A stretch of 64,000 nucleotides of DNA from Qipengyuania pelagi (GTDB lineage: Bacteria > Pseudomonadota > Alphaproteobacteria > Sphingomonadales > Sphingomonadaceae): NCBI RefSeq assembly GCF_009827295.1, contig NZ_WTYD01000001.1, positions 1,240,001-1,304,000 of the forward strand. Reading direction: 5' to 3'. The notes under the pieces were generated by a model. It had not been told where the DNA came from and did no database searches. It saw only the letters and a program-made list of their open reading frames with translations. Each line of letters starts with the position of its first letter. The stretch's first letter is position 1. This document shows positions 38,905-47,231 of this stretch, one piece after another. A program made the position numbers and the translations under genes.

Positions 38905-40725
38905 ATGCTTTTCGACGATCGCCTTGCCACAGTGCTGCGCCATCGCGCCACGGGCGGTCGGGCGGCGCGCACGCAATATCGGCAATTGCTCGATCTGCTC
39001 GGCAGCGCGCAGAGCGCATCCGAAGAACATGGCGGCGATCCTAGCATTACGGCCGCCGCCCATCTCCGTCTGGCCGCCCTGTCCGACCTGGTGCCTGCGG
39101 CCGAGCGGGCGCGGATCATAACGGAAGGCGGCAAGCGCATCCGCAATCCGCGTCTCGTGGAATGGTTCGCCCAGGCCGAACCCGAAATCGCGGCAAGCGC
39201 GCTGGCACGGTCCGCCCTGACGGAAGCCGAGTGGGTGGAGCTCATCCCCGGATTGCCGATCCGCGCGCGCGGGTTCCTGCGCCACCGCAACGATCTGCCC
39301 CGAAATGCAGTGGCAGTCCTCGATCGCCTCGGCGTGAGCGACCGTGGCCTTCCCGAACCTGAAAAGGCTACCGCCGAGCCCGGCGCCACGCCCCCCCCTA
39401 TTGCCGAGCCCAGGCAGGACAGGCTGCTGGAAACCGCAGCCGTACGGGTAGAGAGCACTCCGCAGGTCGACACGGGCGCTCCGGGTATCGGCGATCTGGT
39501 CCGCAGGATCGAAGCCTTCCAGAAAGCACGCGATCCGGGCGAGCACGACAGGGTGCCAGACCGGAAGAAAGAAACCGAAACAGGCAATACCGACCCTCGC
39601 CTCCCATTGGGCGAGAAAAGCGGTCCGCGCCTCGGCAGCGGCTTTCCCGAGACGCGCCGCCCGCCCCTCGTGAACTTCGCCTTTTCGACCGATGTCGACG
39701 GCCGGATCGACTGGGCGGATGCGCCGGTCGCGCCGATGGTGGTGGGCACCGATCTTGTCGCACGGCACGCGTCGAACACCGCTGACGCAAAGGACGGTTT
39801 CGCCGCCGCTTTCTTCGATCGTCGCCCGATCCGCGACGCTGCGGTCACGATGACCGGGGCACAGCGCATTGCGGGCGAATGGCTGGTCGATGCCGCCCCG
39901 CGCTTCACGCAGAGCGGCGGGCGCTTCGAAGGCTATCTGGGGCGGTTTCGCCGACCCGCCGAAAACACGGCGCAGGACCGGGCCGCGGCGCAGGCTGATC
40001 GCATCCGGCAACTTCTCCACGAATTGCGCACGCCGGTTAACGCCATCCAGGGGTTCGCCGAAGTCATCCAGCAACAGCTGTTCGGCGCCACGCCCCACGA
40101 GTATCGCGCTCTGGCCGCCGCGATCGCGGGCGACAGCGCCCGGATGCTGGCGGGGTTCGACGAACTTGACCGGCTCGCCAAGCTGGAAGGCGGCGTCTCC
40201 GAAATGGAGGCCGGGGAGGCCGACATCGCCGCGATCCTGCGCCGCCAGAGCGACCAATTGCAGACCGTGCTGTCGCCGCGCGTGGCGCGGTTGGCGACGG
40301 CTTGGGCGCTGGAGCGTGCCGTGGTCGAAATCGCCGTGCAGGAAGCGGAACTGCTCTCCTGGCGTATTCTCGCGACGATCGCCTCGGCGACCGGCGCTGG
40401 CGAGACCGTCAGGATCGGCCTTACCGCGCAGGATGGTGCCCTGTGTCTGCGAAGCGCCCTTCCCCAAACGCTGGCCGCGGCGAAGGACATCTTTTCCACC
40501 GAAACCCGCCCGGTCGGCGGCGCTTTGAGCCCAGGCATTTTCGGCGCTGGCTTCGCGCTCAGACTGGCACGGGCGGAAGCGCGCGCGATCGGCGGCGATC
40601 TCTATCGGGAAGAGGACGATCTCCTGCTCTCGCTTCCGATCCTGACGTCTGTCGACAGCGCGCGGTCCTCACCGGACAGGGGTGGTGCGATCGGCGGCGA
40701 CCTTCGCAAAGGGGCTGCGAACTGA
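38905..40725 (+). CDS. Histidine-kinase-like protein with degenerate ATPase domain
   Basis: The 606-residue protein has no membrane segment. Residues 1-330 hold an unassigned N-terminal region with a proline-rich linker. A HisKA dimerisation segment carries the H-box LLHELRTPVNAIQGF (His372). In the C-terminal part a glycine-containing block FGAGFALRLARAEARAIGG resembles the ATPase G-box, but the N-box asparagine is not visible (SWRILATIASATG). So ATP binding is uncertain. The ATG at 38905 has GGAG five bases upstream. It is one base before the polysaccharide deacetylase gene, so they form an operon. Confidence 0.7.
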   Translation: MLFDDRLATVLRHRATGGRAARTQYRQLLDLLGSAQSASEEHGGDPSITAAAHLRLAALSDLVPAAERARIITEGGKRIRNPRLVEWFAQAEPEIAASALARSALTEAEWVELIPGLPIRARGFLRHRNDLPRNAVAVLDRLGVSDRGLPEPEKATAEPGATPPPIAEPRQDRLLETAAVRVESTPQVDTGAPGIGDLVRRIEAFQKARDPGEHDRVPDRKKETETGNTDPRLPLGEKSGPRLGSGFPETRRPPLVNFAFSTDVDGRIDWADAPVAPMVVGTDLVARHASNTADAKDGFAAAFFDRRPIRDAAVTMTGAQRIAGEWLVDAAPRFTQSGGRFEGYLGRFRRPAENTAQDRAAAQADRIRQLLHELRTPVNAIQGFAEVIQQQLFGATPHEYRALAAAIAGDSARMLAGFDELDRLAKLEGGVSEMEAGEADIAAILRRQSDQLQTVLSPRVARLATAWALERAVVEIAVQEAELLSWRILATIASATGAGETVRIGLTAQDGALCLRSALPQTLAAAKDIFSTETRPVGGALSPGIFGAGFALRLARAEARAIGGDLYREEDDLLLSLPILTSVDSARSSPDRGGAIGGDLRKGAAN

Positions 40726-40726
40726 T

Positions 40727-41833
40727 ATGGCAAGTCGACATCTGAATAGCATGGGCATCGAAACGCCAGCCATCGGCGCATCGAATGAACGCGGGGCCAT
40801 GTCGGCGGGGGGCGATCGGGGCGTGAGCGGAAATCCATCGGCGTCTCTGCGCTCGGTCCCCGCGCCGCGCCAGAAGGCGCGCTTCGCGCCCGGCTTCGGG
40901 CAGCGTTCGCTGCTGACCGTCGATACCGAAGAGGAATTCGACTGGGAGGGCGATTTCAGCGCCAGCGACCATGGCCTCAAGCATCTCAAATCCATAGCCG
41001 AGTTCCAGCAATTTGCCGAAAATATCGGCGTGGTCCCAACCTATCTGATCGACTGGCCGATCGCCTCGTCGGGCCGCGCGCAGGAAATGCTCGGCGATTA
41101 CGTCAGGCGCGGCACGGCGGAAATCGGCATCCAGCTTCACCCCTGGGTCAACCCGCCTTTCGAGGAGGATGTTAACCCGTATAACAGCTATGCCGGTAAT
41201 CTCCCGCACGCGCTCGAACGTGAGAAATTCCTGCGCCTGCAGGAACGCATCATCGAACGCTTCAACTGTACGCCCCAGATCTATCGCGCGGGGCGCTATG
41301 GGCTGGGTACGCAATCGGCGCGGATGCTGACGGATGCGCGTGTGGCGATCGACAGTTCGGTGCGCTCGCTTTACGATTATCGCCCCGGCGGCGGACCCGA
41401 CTATTCGCAGCATCCGCTCGAGCCTTATTGGGTCGATGACCGACACCGGCTGCTCGAACTCCCTCTTACCACGGTGTTCTGGGGTCTCCTTCGCCATCAG
41501 GGCCGCTGGCTTTTCCCCCGCATGGCGAAGCTGCCCCGGGCGAACGGCATTCTCGCGCGAACGCGCCTCTTGGAACGGATCGCCCTGACGCCGGAAGGCG
41601 TACCCAAGGAAGCGGCGATCCGCGGCATCGACATGGCGATCGACGATGGGCTGCCGGTGCTGGTTCTCAGTTTCCACAGCCCCTCGCTGATGCCCGGCCT
41701 CACGCCATATGTCCGCAGCGAGGACGATCTCGACGAATTCTACGACTGGCTGCGCGGTGTCTACGCCTATCTCGAACAGCGCGGCATCGCTCCGACAACG
41801 GTCGAGGAAATCAAGGCGAGCGTAATCGTCTGA
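40727..41833 (+). CDS. Polysaccharide deacetylase family protein (WalW-like)
   Basis: The 368 residues show the NodB-type core: LTVDTEEEFDWEG near residue 60, IGIQLHPWVNPPF with the metal His, the RAGRYGLG block and VLSFHSPSL. Such proteins deacetylate surface glycans or are related pseudo-enzymes. The N-terminal ~50 residues are variable and I see no signal peptide. It begins one base after the kinase-like gene and probably shares its promoter. Confidence 0.83.
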   Translation: MASRHLNSMGIETPAIGASNERGAMSAGGDRGVSGNPSASLRSVPAPRQKARFAPGFGQRSLLTVDTEEEFDWEGDFSASDHGLKHLKSIAEFQQFAENIGVVPTYLIDWPIASSGRAQEMLGDYVRRGTAEIGIQLHPWVNPPFEEDVNPYNSYAGNLPHALEREKFLRLQERIIERFNCTPQIYRAGRYGLGTQSARMLTDARVAIDSSVRSLYDYRPGGGPDYSQHPLEPYWVDDRHRLLELPLTTVFWGLLRHQGRWLFPRMAKLPRANGILARTRLLERIALTPEGVPKEAAIRGIDMAIDDGLPVLVLSFHSPSLMPGLTPYVRSEDDLDEFYDWLRGVYAYLEQRGIAPTTVEEIKASVIV

Positions 41834-41924
41834 CCGCTTTCCATGCGCGTAATCGGCCGGCGCAATCGGATGCTTGTGCTGGAAGGGTCGGCGGGCTAGG
41901 CGGCTGTCGCCGACGCATCGGGAC

Positions 41925-41997
41925 GGGCCTGTAGCTCAGCGGTTAGAGCTGGCCGCTCATAACGGCTAGGTCGCGGGTTCGAATCCTGCCGGGCCCA
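41925..41997 (+). tRNA. tRNA with CAT anticodon, probably tRNA-Ile2 (lysidine-modified)
   Basis: The acceptor GGGCCTG pairs with CGGGCCC (one T-G). The anticodon stem GGCCG/CGGCT holds the loop CTCATAA, giving CAT. The D-arm (AGCTCAGCGGTTAGAGC) and variable region (AGGTCGC) resemble E. coli tRNA-Ile2, whose C34 is changed to lysidine by TilS, more than elongator tRNA-Met. The encoded 3' end is ACC, not CCA. Automated annotation often calls this Met. Confidence 0.7.
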
Positions 41998-42052
41998 CCG
42001 AATGCACGTCGCAGGAAACGCCGCCCCGCCCGGCACAATCGGCGGCCCCGGT

Positions 42053-42135
<83 letters not shown>

Positions 42136-42161
42136 CAATAACTTAGCGTCGGGCCCCTTGG

Positions 42162-42183
42162 GGCGGTTTACAGGCGGTTTACA
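42162..42183. repeat. Tandem GGCGGTTTACA repeat, candidate integrase arm site
   Basis: GGCGGTTTACA occurs twice in tandem (42162-42172, 42173-42183), just before the integrase stop codon and 27 bases inside the attachment repeat. A related GTTTACA occurs near the right end (about 55383-55389). Integrases of this family bind arm-type repeats beside the core site, so this is a plausible arm site. Confidence 0.4.
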
Positions 42184-42185
42184 AA

Positions 42186-43262
42186 CTAGGCGGATTTGGC
42201 GGCGGCTATTCGCTGGCCGATGGCGACCACGACTCGGGCGTCGGAGACGTATTTCGCGCGGATGCCGGCGACGTCTTTGGTGTCCCATCCGAGGATCCCG
42301 GCGATCTCCGCGTCGGTCAGGCCCGCGACCATGCAGCGGGTGGCGAAGGTGCCGCGCAGGTCATGGAGGTTGCGGTCGAGCCCGCTGGCCCGCTTCGCGT
42401 CGTTGAAACGGCTGCCGAAGCCACCGGGCTGCCAGGCCTGCCAACGACTGTTCGAAAGCACTGTGTCCGGCAGGGGCTTACGGCGGTGGGGGCGTTGCGC
42501 CTCCATCGCGCCTTCGTGCCGCGCCTTGATCCGATCCAGCAGCGCGCGGGTTTCGGGCAGCATGGGGATGGTGATCATCGTCTTCCCCTTGCTCTTGCCC
42601 GTCTTCCACACGATCGCGTGCGGGCCGATCACGCTCCATGGCAGGCGGACGAGATCCCCGCGGCGCAGGCCGGTACAGGCCGCAAGCTCGACGCCCTCCA
42701 GCACTTCGACCGATGCTTCGGGCGCGAAGCGTGCGAAATGCTCCGGCTCCCAGATCAGGTCGGACCGGTCCGCTTCGTAAAGCTGGTCGATCCCCGACAG
42801 GACGTTGAGCGACAGGCGGCCGCGATCGACGATCCAGTTCATCAGCCGGTTGATCACCTTCACCGCCTCGTCCGCGCTGCGCGGCCGCTCGGCCCAGCGA
42901 TCGCGCCAGTCGTAGACATCGCTGCGCAGCGCGCGGCTCTGCCACATGCGCAGCGTGGTGGTGCCGAACTCGTCCTCGATCCGGTCGAGCCAGGTGCGAT
43001 AGTTCGCCTGGGTGCTGTCAGCGAGGCGGAGAAATTCGGGCGAGCCCTTGAACAGGACGATCTGCGATCGGAGCGAGACATCGTCGGCGGGGAGGCGTCG
43101 TTCGCGCCGCTTTTCCGCCGCCGCGTCGGTCAGCTGCGGCGTGACGACCGGCTTGCGGCCCTCGCTGGTGTGGATGCGCGGCCCGCCCCGCCACGCATAG
43201 ACATACCAAAGCGTCGGCTTGCCGCGCCGTTTCTTGCCGACGATGTGAAGGCCTGTCGCCAC
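42186..43262 (-). CDS. int: Tyrosine-type recombinase/integrase
   Basis: The integrase recombines the island with tRNA-Pro. The C-terminal domain shows the catalytic series: Arg in CTGLRRGDL, HDLRGTFATR (H-x-x-R), a tryptophan in ILGWDTKDV in the place of the second His, and the nucleophile Tyr in RAKYVSD. An N-terminal SAM-like DNA-binding domain covers about 80-180. I place the start at the GTG at 43262, one base after the small upstream gene's stop, giving 358 residues. Longer in-frame sequence runs antisense into that gene and has no match. It reads towards the tRNA. Confidence 0.9.
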   Translation of the reverse strand: MATGLHIVGKKRRGKPTLWYVYAWRGGPRIHTSEGRKPVVTPQLTDAAAEKRRERRLPADDVSLRSQIVLFKGSPEFLRLADSTQANYRTWLDRIEDEFGTTTLRMWQSRALRSDVYDWRDRWAERPRSADEAVKVINRLMNWIVDRGRLSLNVLSGIDQLYEADRSDLIWEPEHFARFAPEASVEVLEGVELAACTGLRRGDLVRLPWSVIGPHAIVWKTGKSKGKTMITIPMLPETRALLDRIKARHEGAMEAQRPHRRKPLPDTVLSNSRWQAWQPGGFGSRFNDAKRASGLDRNLHDLRGTFATRCMVAGLTDAEIAGILGWDTKDVAGIRAKYVSDARVVVAIGQRIAAAKSA

Positions 43263-43263
43263 G

Positions 43264-43470
43264 TCACCTGCCCTTCCCTTCGCGCCAGCGCGCGATCTCG
43301 TCCTCGATCGAGGCGGGTGCCGGCGCTTCGCCGGGCGCGGCGAGCCGAATCGTCCCGTCGGGCCCGAGCTCGATACTGCCGATCCTGTCGATCCCGGCAA
43401 GCTTCGCCATGCGGATCGCATGTTCGACCTGGGCCTTGGTCGGGTAGCGGAGTTTGACGTGCTCGGACAT
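43264..43470 (-). CDS. Small protein upstream of the integrase, possible recombination accessory factor
   Basis: The 68 residues start MSEHVKLRYPTKAQVEHAIR, a probable helix, then a short beta region and a charged end. No family recognised. It is one base upstream of the integrase start, so the two are co-translated. The position is typical of excisionase or directionality factors, but I see no clear winged helix. Confidence 0.6.
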   Translation of the reverse strand: MSEHVKLRYPTKAQVEHAIRMAKLAGIDRIGSIELGPDGTIRLAAPGEAPAPASIEDEIARWREGKGR

Positions 43471-43534
43471 GGCGGGAATCAGGCCGCAGACGTGAGGTGT
43501 TCGAATTGTGAGAAGGAGGGGTGCGCGCCGTTGC

Positions 43535-44824
43535 TCACGCCTCCCCTCCTGTGTCTGCCGCTTCGTTGCGGATTGCGGTGTGCCGAACGTAGGCCGCGAC
43601 GTTGGCGAGGGAGAACAGGCATTGCAGATCGCCGCTGGAGACGACCGTATCAACGGGTCCGTCCTCGCTAAATGTCGTGTTGTTGGCGAGCGCAATCGCA
43701 ATGTTGGTCAAGCAGGTTTCCGCATTCTGCCAATCTGGCTCTAGCATCACCGGCTGATCGCAGTCGCGACAGGTGTCGGCGCAGCAGCAGCAATGCGCGC
43801 CGCCTTCTTCGCATGGTGTCGGGGCAGGTCGTTCCAACGCCTCCCGCACCGCATCGCTCTGCGTATCGGTGGTGGGGTGGGGAGTGGCGGGTGTGCGCAA
43901 GGCGGCTACCGCATCTTTCCGCAGTTTCGGATTAATCACTCCATTTGTGGTGACCACAGAGTTCCACAAGTCATCCGCCAGCCTCTCTCGGTCGGGCTGG
44001 GTAGCGGTGGGGCGCGCAATCACAAGTTCCCAAAAGCCGTCCTCGCGCTCGCGCCATTCGCCCGCATTGATGCTCTTGCCGTCTGGTGTTTCGCATTCGA
44101 CAAATCGTCCCGCTGTAGGTCCGGGCGGGCCATCGAAAACTACATGGACCGCCTCCCGCAGCACAGCCGCACGATTGGATTGGGGAACGGTGGGGGTGGA
44201 TAGGGCGCCTTCAAGGTCAGCAATTAAGTCCACTGCTCCCATAAGGGACGGCGCTTCTCGCCAATTTTCGATGCGCTCCACCAAATCACTCTGTGTGGGT
44301 TGAGGGGCGGTGGGGGTTGGATGCGCGTATAGGGGCGTTTCGATCATTCCCTCGCGCTCTTCCTCACAGGACATGCCTTCGTAAGTTTGAAAGCGCGCAT
44401 CGGTTTCTGCGCCGGGGTAGTGATACCGCCAAGCAACCGGTTCCCCCTCCCCGTGGTGGATGGATAGGGCGGCGTCCCGGATTACCTTAACCGCTTCGAG
44501 AAGCCCTGCCGCCTTGCCAATTTCGCACGCTATTTTCTCCAGCTTCAAAGGGCTGTCGAACTCATACGAACCGGTCGCGTAAGCAAACGCGCGCGCTTCC
44601 AATGCCTCCACCAGATCGCTCTGTGCGGGTTGGCTGGTCATCGCTTCTGCGCATTTCTTGGCCGCTTCCTCCCATTCCCTATCCGTGCGCTGCTGCTGCG
44701 TTTCAGGGCTTTCCATGTAGCCGCTGGTTTCGGGTTGGCTGGTGTGTCGCTTGTGGACCAAATGAGCGAGCGGATGAATCGGCAATACGTCCTGCGTCGC
44801 TTCGTCTTTGGTGTTGTCTGTCAT
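43535..44824 (-). CDS. Phage early-region protein, Ea22-like, modular
   Basis: The 429 residues carry short repeated units around S-D-L-V-E-x-[IL]-E (at about 72, 181 and 327) separated by T/P-rich linkers such as PTPTAPQPTQ, plus a GEPVAWRYHYPG...TPLYAHP segment typical of lambdoid Ea22-type early proteins. A cysteine cluster (CCCCADTCRDC, ~350) could bind metal. Function unknown. Its base composition looks lower in GC than the flanking genes. It is expressed leftward between the small membrane genes and the integrase. Confidence 0.65.
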   Translation of the reverse strand: MTDNTKDEATQDVLPIHPLAHLVHKRHTSQPETSGYMESPETQQQRTDREWEEAAKKCAEAMTSQPAQSDLVEALEARAFAYATGSYEFDSPLKLEKIACEIGKAAGLLEAVKVIRDAALSIHHGEGEPVAWRYHYPGAETDARFQTYEGMSCEEEREGMIETPLYAHPTPTAPQPTQSDLVERIENWREAPSLMGAVDLIADLEGALSTPTVPQSNRAAVLREAVHVVFDGPPGPTAGRFVECETPDGKSINAGEWREREDGFWELVIARPTATQPDRERLADDLWNSVVTTNGVINPKLRKDAVAALRTPATPHPTTDTQSDAVREALERPAPTPCEEGGAHCCCCADTCRDCDQPVMLEPDWQNAETCLTNIAIALANNTTFSEDGPVDTVVSSGDLQCLFSLANVAAYVRHTAIRNEAADTGGEA

Positions 44825-44839
44825 GGTTATGGGGTCCTT

Positions 44840-45031
44840 TCACCAGCCTGCGGGGAGTTGATCGCGGAAGACGACGATGGCGGTGCAGATCGCGATGCTG
44901 GCTACGAACAGCGCGGCCACGGCGAGGCGGCGGCGGAGTTCGCGGCGGCGGCGGGCGTCGTGGAGCGGACAGGGGGATTCGTACTGCATCTGCAGGGCCT
45001 CCGGTTGCTGGTCAGGTGGGAGGACGATCAT
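44840..45031 (-). CDS. Small single-pass membrane protein
   Basis: The 63 residues have a short N-terminal region with a cysteine (SPCPLHDARRRRELRRR) and one membrane helix near residues 37-57, ending FRDQLPAGW. The start overlaps the stop of the upstream 45-residue gene (ATGA). Unknown function, possibly phage membrane cargo. Confidence 0.55.
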   Translation of the reverse strand: MIVLPPDQQPEALQMQYESPCPLHDARRRRELRRRLAVAALFVASIAICTAIVVFRDQLPAGW

Positions 45032-45165
45032 GGGCGGGCGCCGGGTTGCGTGGCCCCGCGCAGGTTTTGCCAGGCGGAGCGCCAGCGGATGGCGCTGTCG
45101 GCGAGGACGGGCGCGGCGAGCAGCGCCAGCGCGATCGGCGCGGCGTTGGTGAGTGCGGCGATCAT
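45028..45165 (-). CDS. 45-residue hydrophobic micro-protein
   Basis: MIAALTNAAPIALALLAAPVLA makes a single hydrophobic helix or signal-like segment, followed by a basic tail. AAGGAAGG lies nine bases before the ATG. The start overlaps the 169-residue gene's stop and the end overlaps the next gene's start, as across this operon. Confidence 0.5.
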   Translation of the reverse strand: MIAALTNAAPIALALLAAPVLADSAIRWRSAWQNLRGATQPGARP

Positions 45166-45671
45166 GCGGCCTTCCTTTCGTATTCTGGCCTTTCGGGTTC
45201 GGATGCTGCGGGTTGCTCGCCTGCCCCTCCCCCATGCTGCGCATGGTCCCCCTCCCAGTGTCGGGGAGGATCTTCGGGATCGGCGCCGAGGTGGATGGCG
45301 AGGGCTTCGAGATGCAGGTGGCGCAGGCCGAGGGCCTGGTCGGTCGGGTTGGCGCGGGCGCGCGGGGCGATCTGGTCGCGGGCGCGGGCGAGTTCGGGAC
45401 GCCATTGCGAGGGCATCGGGCAGCGGCGGTGCAGCTCGGCGAGAAGGGCCGCGCCGGTCAGGCCGCCTTGATCCGCCTCATCGTCGGCCCAGAATTTGTA
45501 GATCGCGCCAAGCTCATGAACCGGCACGCGCGCGGCAAGCGCGATGGCGAGCCAGCATCCCAGCGCCCACTCGCCTTTCGCGCGCGGGAACCTGCCCGCC
45601 GCGACGGCCGCGTCAATCGAGGCCTTGCGGTGGCGGAATTCGGACAGGGCAGCGGCGGCGAGGAAGGTCAT
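45162..45671 (-). CDS. Hypothetical phage-type protein (169 aa)
   Basis: Soluble, alanine-rich N-terminal helical region with WALGCWLAIAL, then a segment with HRRCPMPSQWRPELARARDQ, ending in a Glu/Pro tail. No family recognised. The four-base ATGA overlap to the 45-residue gene supports it as real. Confidence 0.55.
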   Translation of the reverse strand: MTFLAAAALSEFRHRKASIDAAVAAGRFPRAKGEWALGCWLAIALAARVPVHELGAIYKFWADDEADQGGLTGAALLAELHRRCPMPSQWRPELARARDQIAPRARANPTDQALGLRHLHLEALAIHLGADPEDPPRHWEGDHAQHGGGAGEQPAASEPERPEYERKAA

Positions 45672-45730
45672 CGCCCCGCTCTCTCATCATGGCGTTCGAG
45701 CATGGCGAGGCGCTGACTGTCCGTCATCAT
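45668..45730 (-). CDS. 20-residue micro-ORF
   Basis: MMTDSQRLAMLERHDERAGR: it overlaps both neighbours by four bases in the same ATGA pattern as the rest of the operon. Too short to judge by content, and it may only serve translational coupling. Confidence 0.3.
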   Translation of the reverse strand: MMTDSQRLAMLERHDERAGR

Positions 45731-45987
45731 CGTCCCGCCCTCCCCTTCGCACAGCGGCGCGGTTTCGGCTTGGTGTCGAAGGCCTCGGCTTCGGTGGGGG
45801 CGAGATCGGACAGGGGGAGCGTGCGGTTGCCGCTGGCGTCCCTGCTGGCCGGGTGGAGCCGAGTGCCGTCGCGGCGGACCATGCGGCTGCCATCGGCGTT
45901 GGCGCGCAGGATGGTAACGGGCTCGGCCGTGCCGACCACGAAGGCGCGGCTGCCGACATGCGGGAAGTCTGCGGGGTGTGAGAGCAT
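45727..45987 (-). CDS. Small hypothetical protein, first gene of the leftward operon
   Basis: The 86 residues are mostly beta-prone and basic, ending KPRRCAKGRAGR. AAGGAA lies five bases before the ATG at 45987. It is the first gene downstream of the left operator pair, separated from it by the 40-bp tandem repeats. No family recognised. Confidence 0.55.
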   Translation of the reverse strand: MLSHPADFPHVGSRAFVVGTAEPVTILRANADGSRMVRRDGTRLHPASRDASGNRTLPLSDLAPTEAEAFDTKPKPRRCAKGRAGR

Positions 45988-46001
45988 GGTGGTTCCTTGT
46001 G

Positions 46002-46110
46002 GGCCTATCGCTGCGCTGCTTGAGTCCGTTGTTGTCTTTTCGGCCTATCGCTGCGCTGCTTGAGTCCATTGTTGTCTTTTCGGCCTATCGCTGCGCTGCT
46101 CGAGGCCGTT
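46002..46110. repeat. Tandem repeat, 40-bp unit, 2.7 copies
   Basis: Copies at 46002-46041 and 46042-46081 differ at one base, and a diverged third partial copy runs 46082-46110. Each starts GGCCTATCGCTGCGCTGCT. They lie between the left operators and the first leftward gene, so in the likely 5' leader of the leftward transcript. Confidence 0.9.
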
Positions 46111-46129
46111 GCGATATCCCGCACCTAAT

Positions 46130-46174
46130 ACGGGACATATCCCGCGTCAACGAAAAATGCGGGATACGTCCCGC
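46130..46174. promoter_or_regulatory. Left operator pair of the island repressor
   Basis: Two palindromes of the GCGGGA-N4-TCCCGC type: ACGGGACATATCCCGC at 46130-46145 and GCGGGATACGTCCCGC at 46159-46174. A half-site TATCCCGC lies just left (46115-46122). On the minus strand a TTGACG (-35-like) sits at the edge of the first palindrome. They are identical in type to the sites beside the repressor gene, so the same protein probably controls the leftward operon and perhaps the HIRAN gene. Confidence 0.8.
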
Positions 46175-46229
46175 AGGCTTGTTTCGTGCGGGACGGGCGG
46201 GCAGAAGATCCGCACGGGAGGAGTATGAC

Positions 46230-47231
46230 GTGGGGAAGAGATATTCGGTCGGGATCGTAGGGGAATCGAGTTACCAGCCCGCGATCGCCGAGCTGCGCGA
46301 GGGCGAGCATGTCTCGCTGATCCACGAGGACCAGAACCCCTACGATCCGCGCGCGATCGCGGTGAAGGACGGAGAGGATCGCACGATCGGGTATATTCCG
46401 CGCGATCACTGGTTGACCGAAGCGCTGCTCGATCAGGGCAGGATGGTTCGGGCCCGCGTGGAGCGGATCGAGGGTGGTGATACCGGGCGACCGAGCCGGG
46501 GCGTGGTGTTGGATGTCGAACTGGCGACCGGCGAAGACGAAGCGGCGGAGACCGCCCCGCCCCCAGCGACAGGAAAGGTTTTCGGCGCAGCGGAAGCAGC
46601 GCGGCGGGCGGCAGAGCGGGCCGCGGGCGATCGCGCGGAAGGCGGAACCCCTGCCAATGGAAAGCTCAAGAAAGGTTGCCTGTGGGCCATCGGCATCTTC
46701 GTCGGCCTTGCGGCACTGGGTGCCCTCCTTCCTGACACACCCGAGAGCGAAGATGGCGGCACGGAAGCGACGACATCTAGCGCCGCTGACGATGACGGCA
46801 CGGGAAGCGCGGCGGCGGGGGCGTGGCGCGACACGGTCATGGTCGCGATGGAGCCCTGCGACAATGCGATCGGCGGCTTGGGCGAAACGCTTCAAGGCGT
46901 TGGCAGTGGATCGGCTACCATGCTCGACGGATACCAACAGGCCCAGACCGCCAATCGCGTGTGCGAGGGCGCGTGGTCACGCCTACAGGACCTCGATCCG
47001 CCGCCCGCCCTGGAGGGCGAGGCGGAAGACCGCGCCGACGATGCGCTGGAACAATGCCAGATCGCGATGATGCTGAAGGGTGATGCGGCGGAACAGGCGA
47101 TGGCCTTCCTGGATGGCGATGCACGCCCGTCCGTCATTTCGGGGATCGGGGAGAAAACCGAAAGCGCGGGACAGGCGACAATGGCCTGCGTTGCCGGTCT
47201 GATCAGCGTGGCAGGGCCAGCTGCGGAATAA
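46230..47231 (+). CDS. HIRAN-domain transmembrane protein
   Basis: The 333 residues have an N-terminal HIRAN domain (about 5-100, with VGESSYQPAIAELREGEHV, NPYDPRAIAV and TIGYIPRDH), a short linker, one membrane helix (about 150-167, CLWAIGIFVGLAALGALL) and a ~165-residue C-terminal part with four cysteines (CDN, VCEG, EQC and MAC) that would be outside the membrane. The start is the GTG at 46230, seven bases after GGAGGA (46217-46222). HIRAN is known as a DNA-end or damage-binding module, so a membrane-tethered version is unusual. It lies between the two operator clusters and meets the repressor gene tail to tail with no gap. Confidence 0.75.
   Translation: MGKRYSVGIVGESSYQPAIAELREGEHVSLIHEDQNPYDPRAIAVKDGEDRTIGYIPRDHWLTEALLDQGRMVRARVERIEGGDTGRPSRGVVLDVELATGEDEAAETAPPPATGKVFGAAEAARRAAERAAGDRAEGGTPANGKLKKGCLWAIGIFVGLAALGALLPDTPESEDGGTEATTSSAADDDGTGSAAAGAWRDTVMVAMEPCDNAIGGLGETLQGVGSGSATMLDGYQQAQTANRVCEGAWSRLQDLDPPPALEGEAEDRADDALEQCQIAMMLKGDAAEQAMAFLDGDARPSVISGIGEKTESAGQATMACVAGLISVAGPAAE

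Noticed and set aside
46002..46110. Possible CRISPR array
   Set aside because: The 40-bp units are directly contiguous with no unique spacers, and no cas genes are present.
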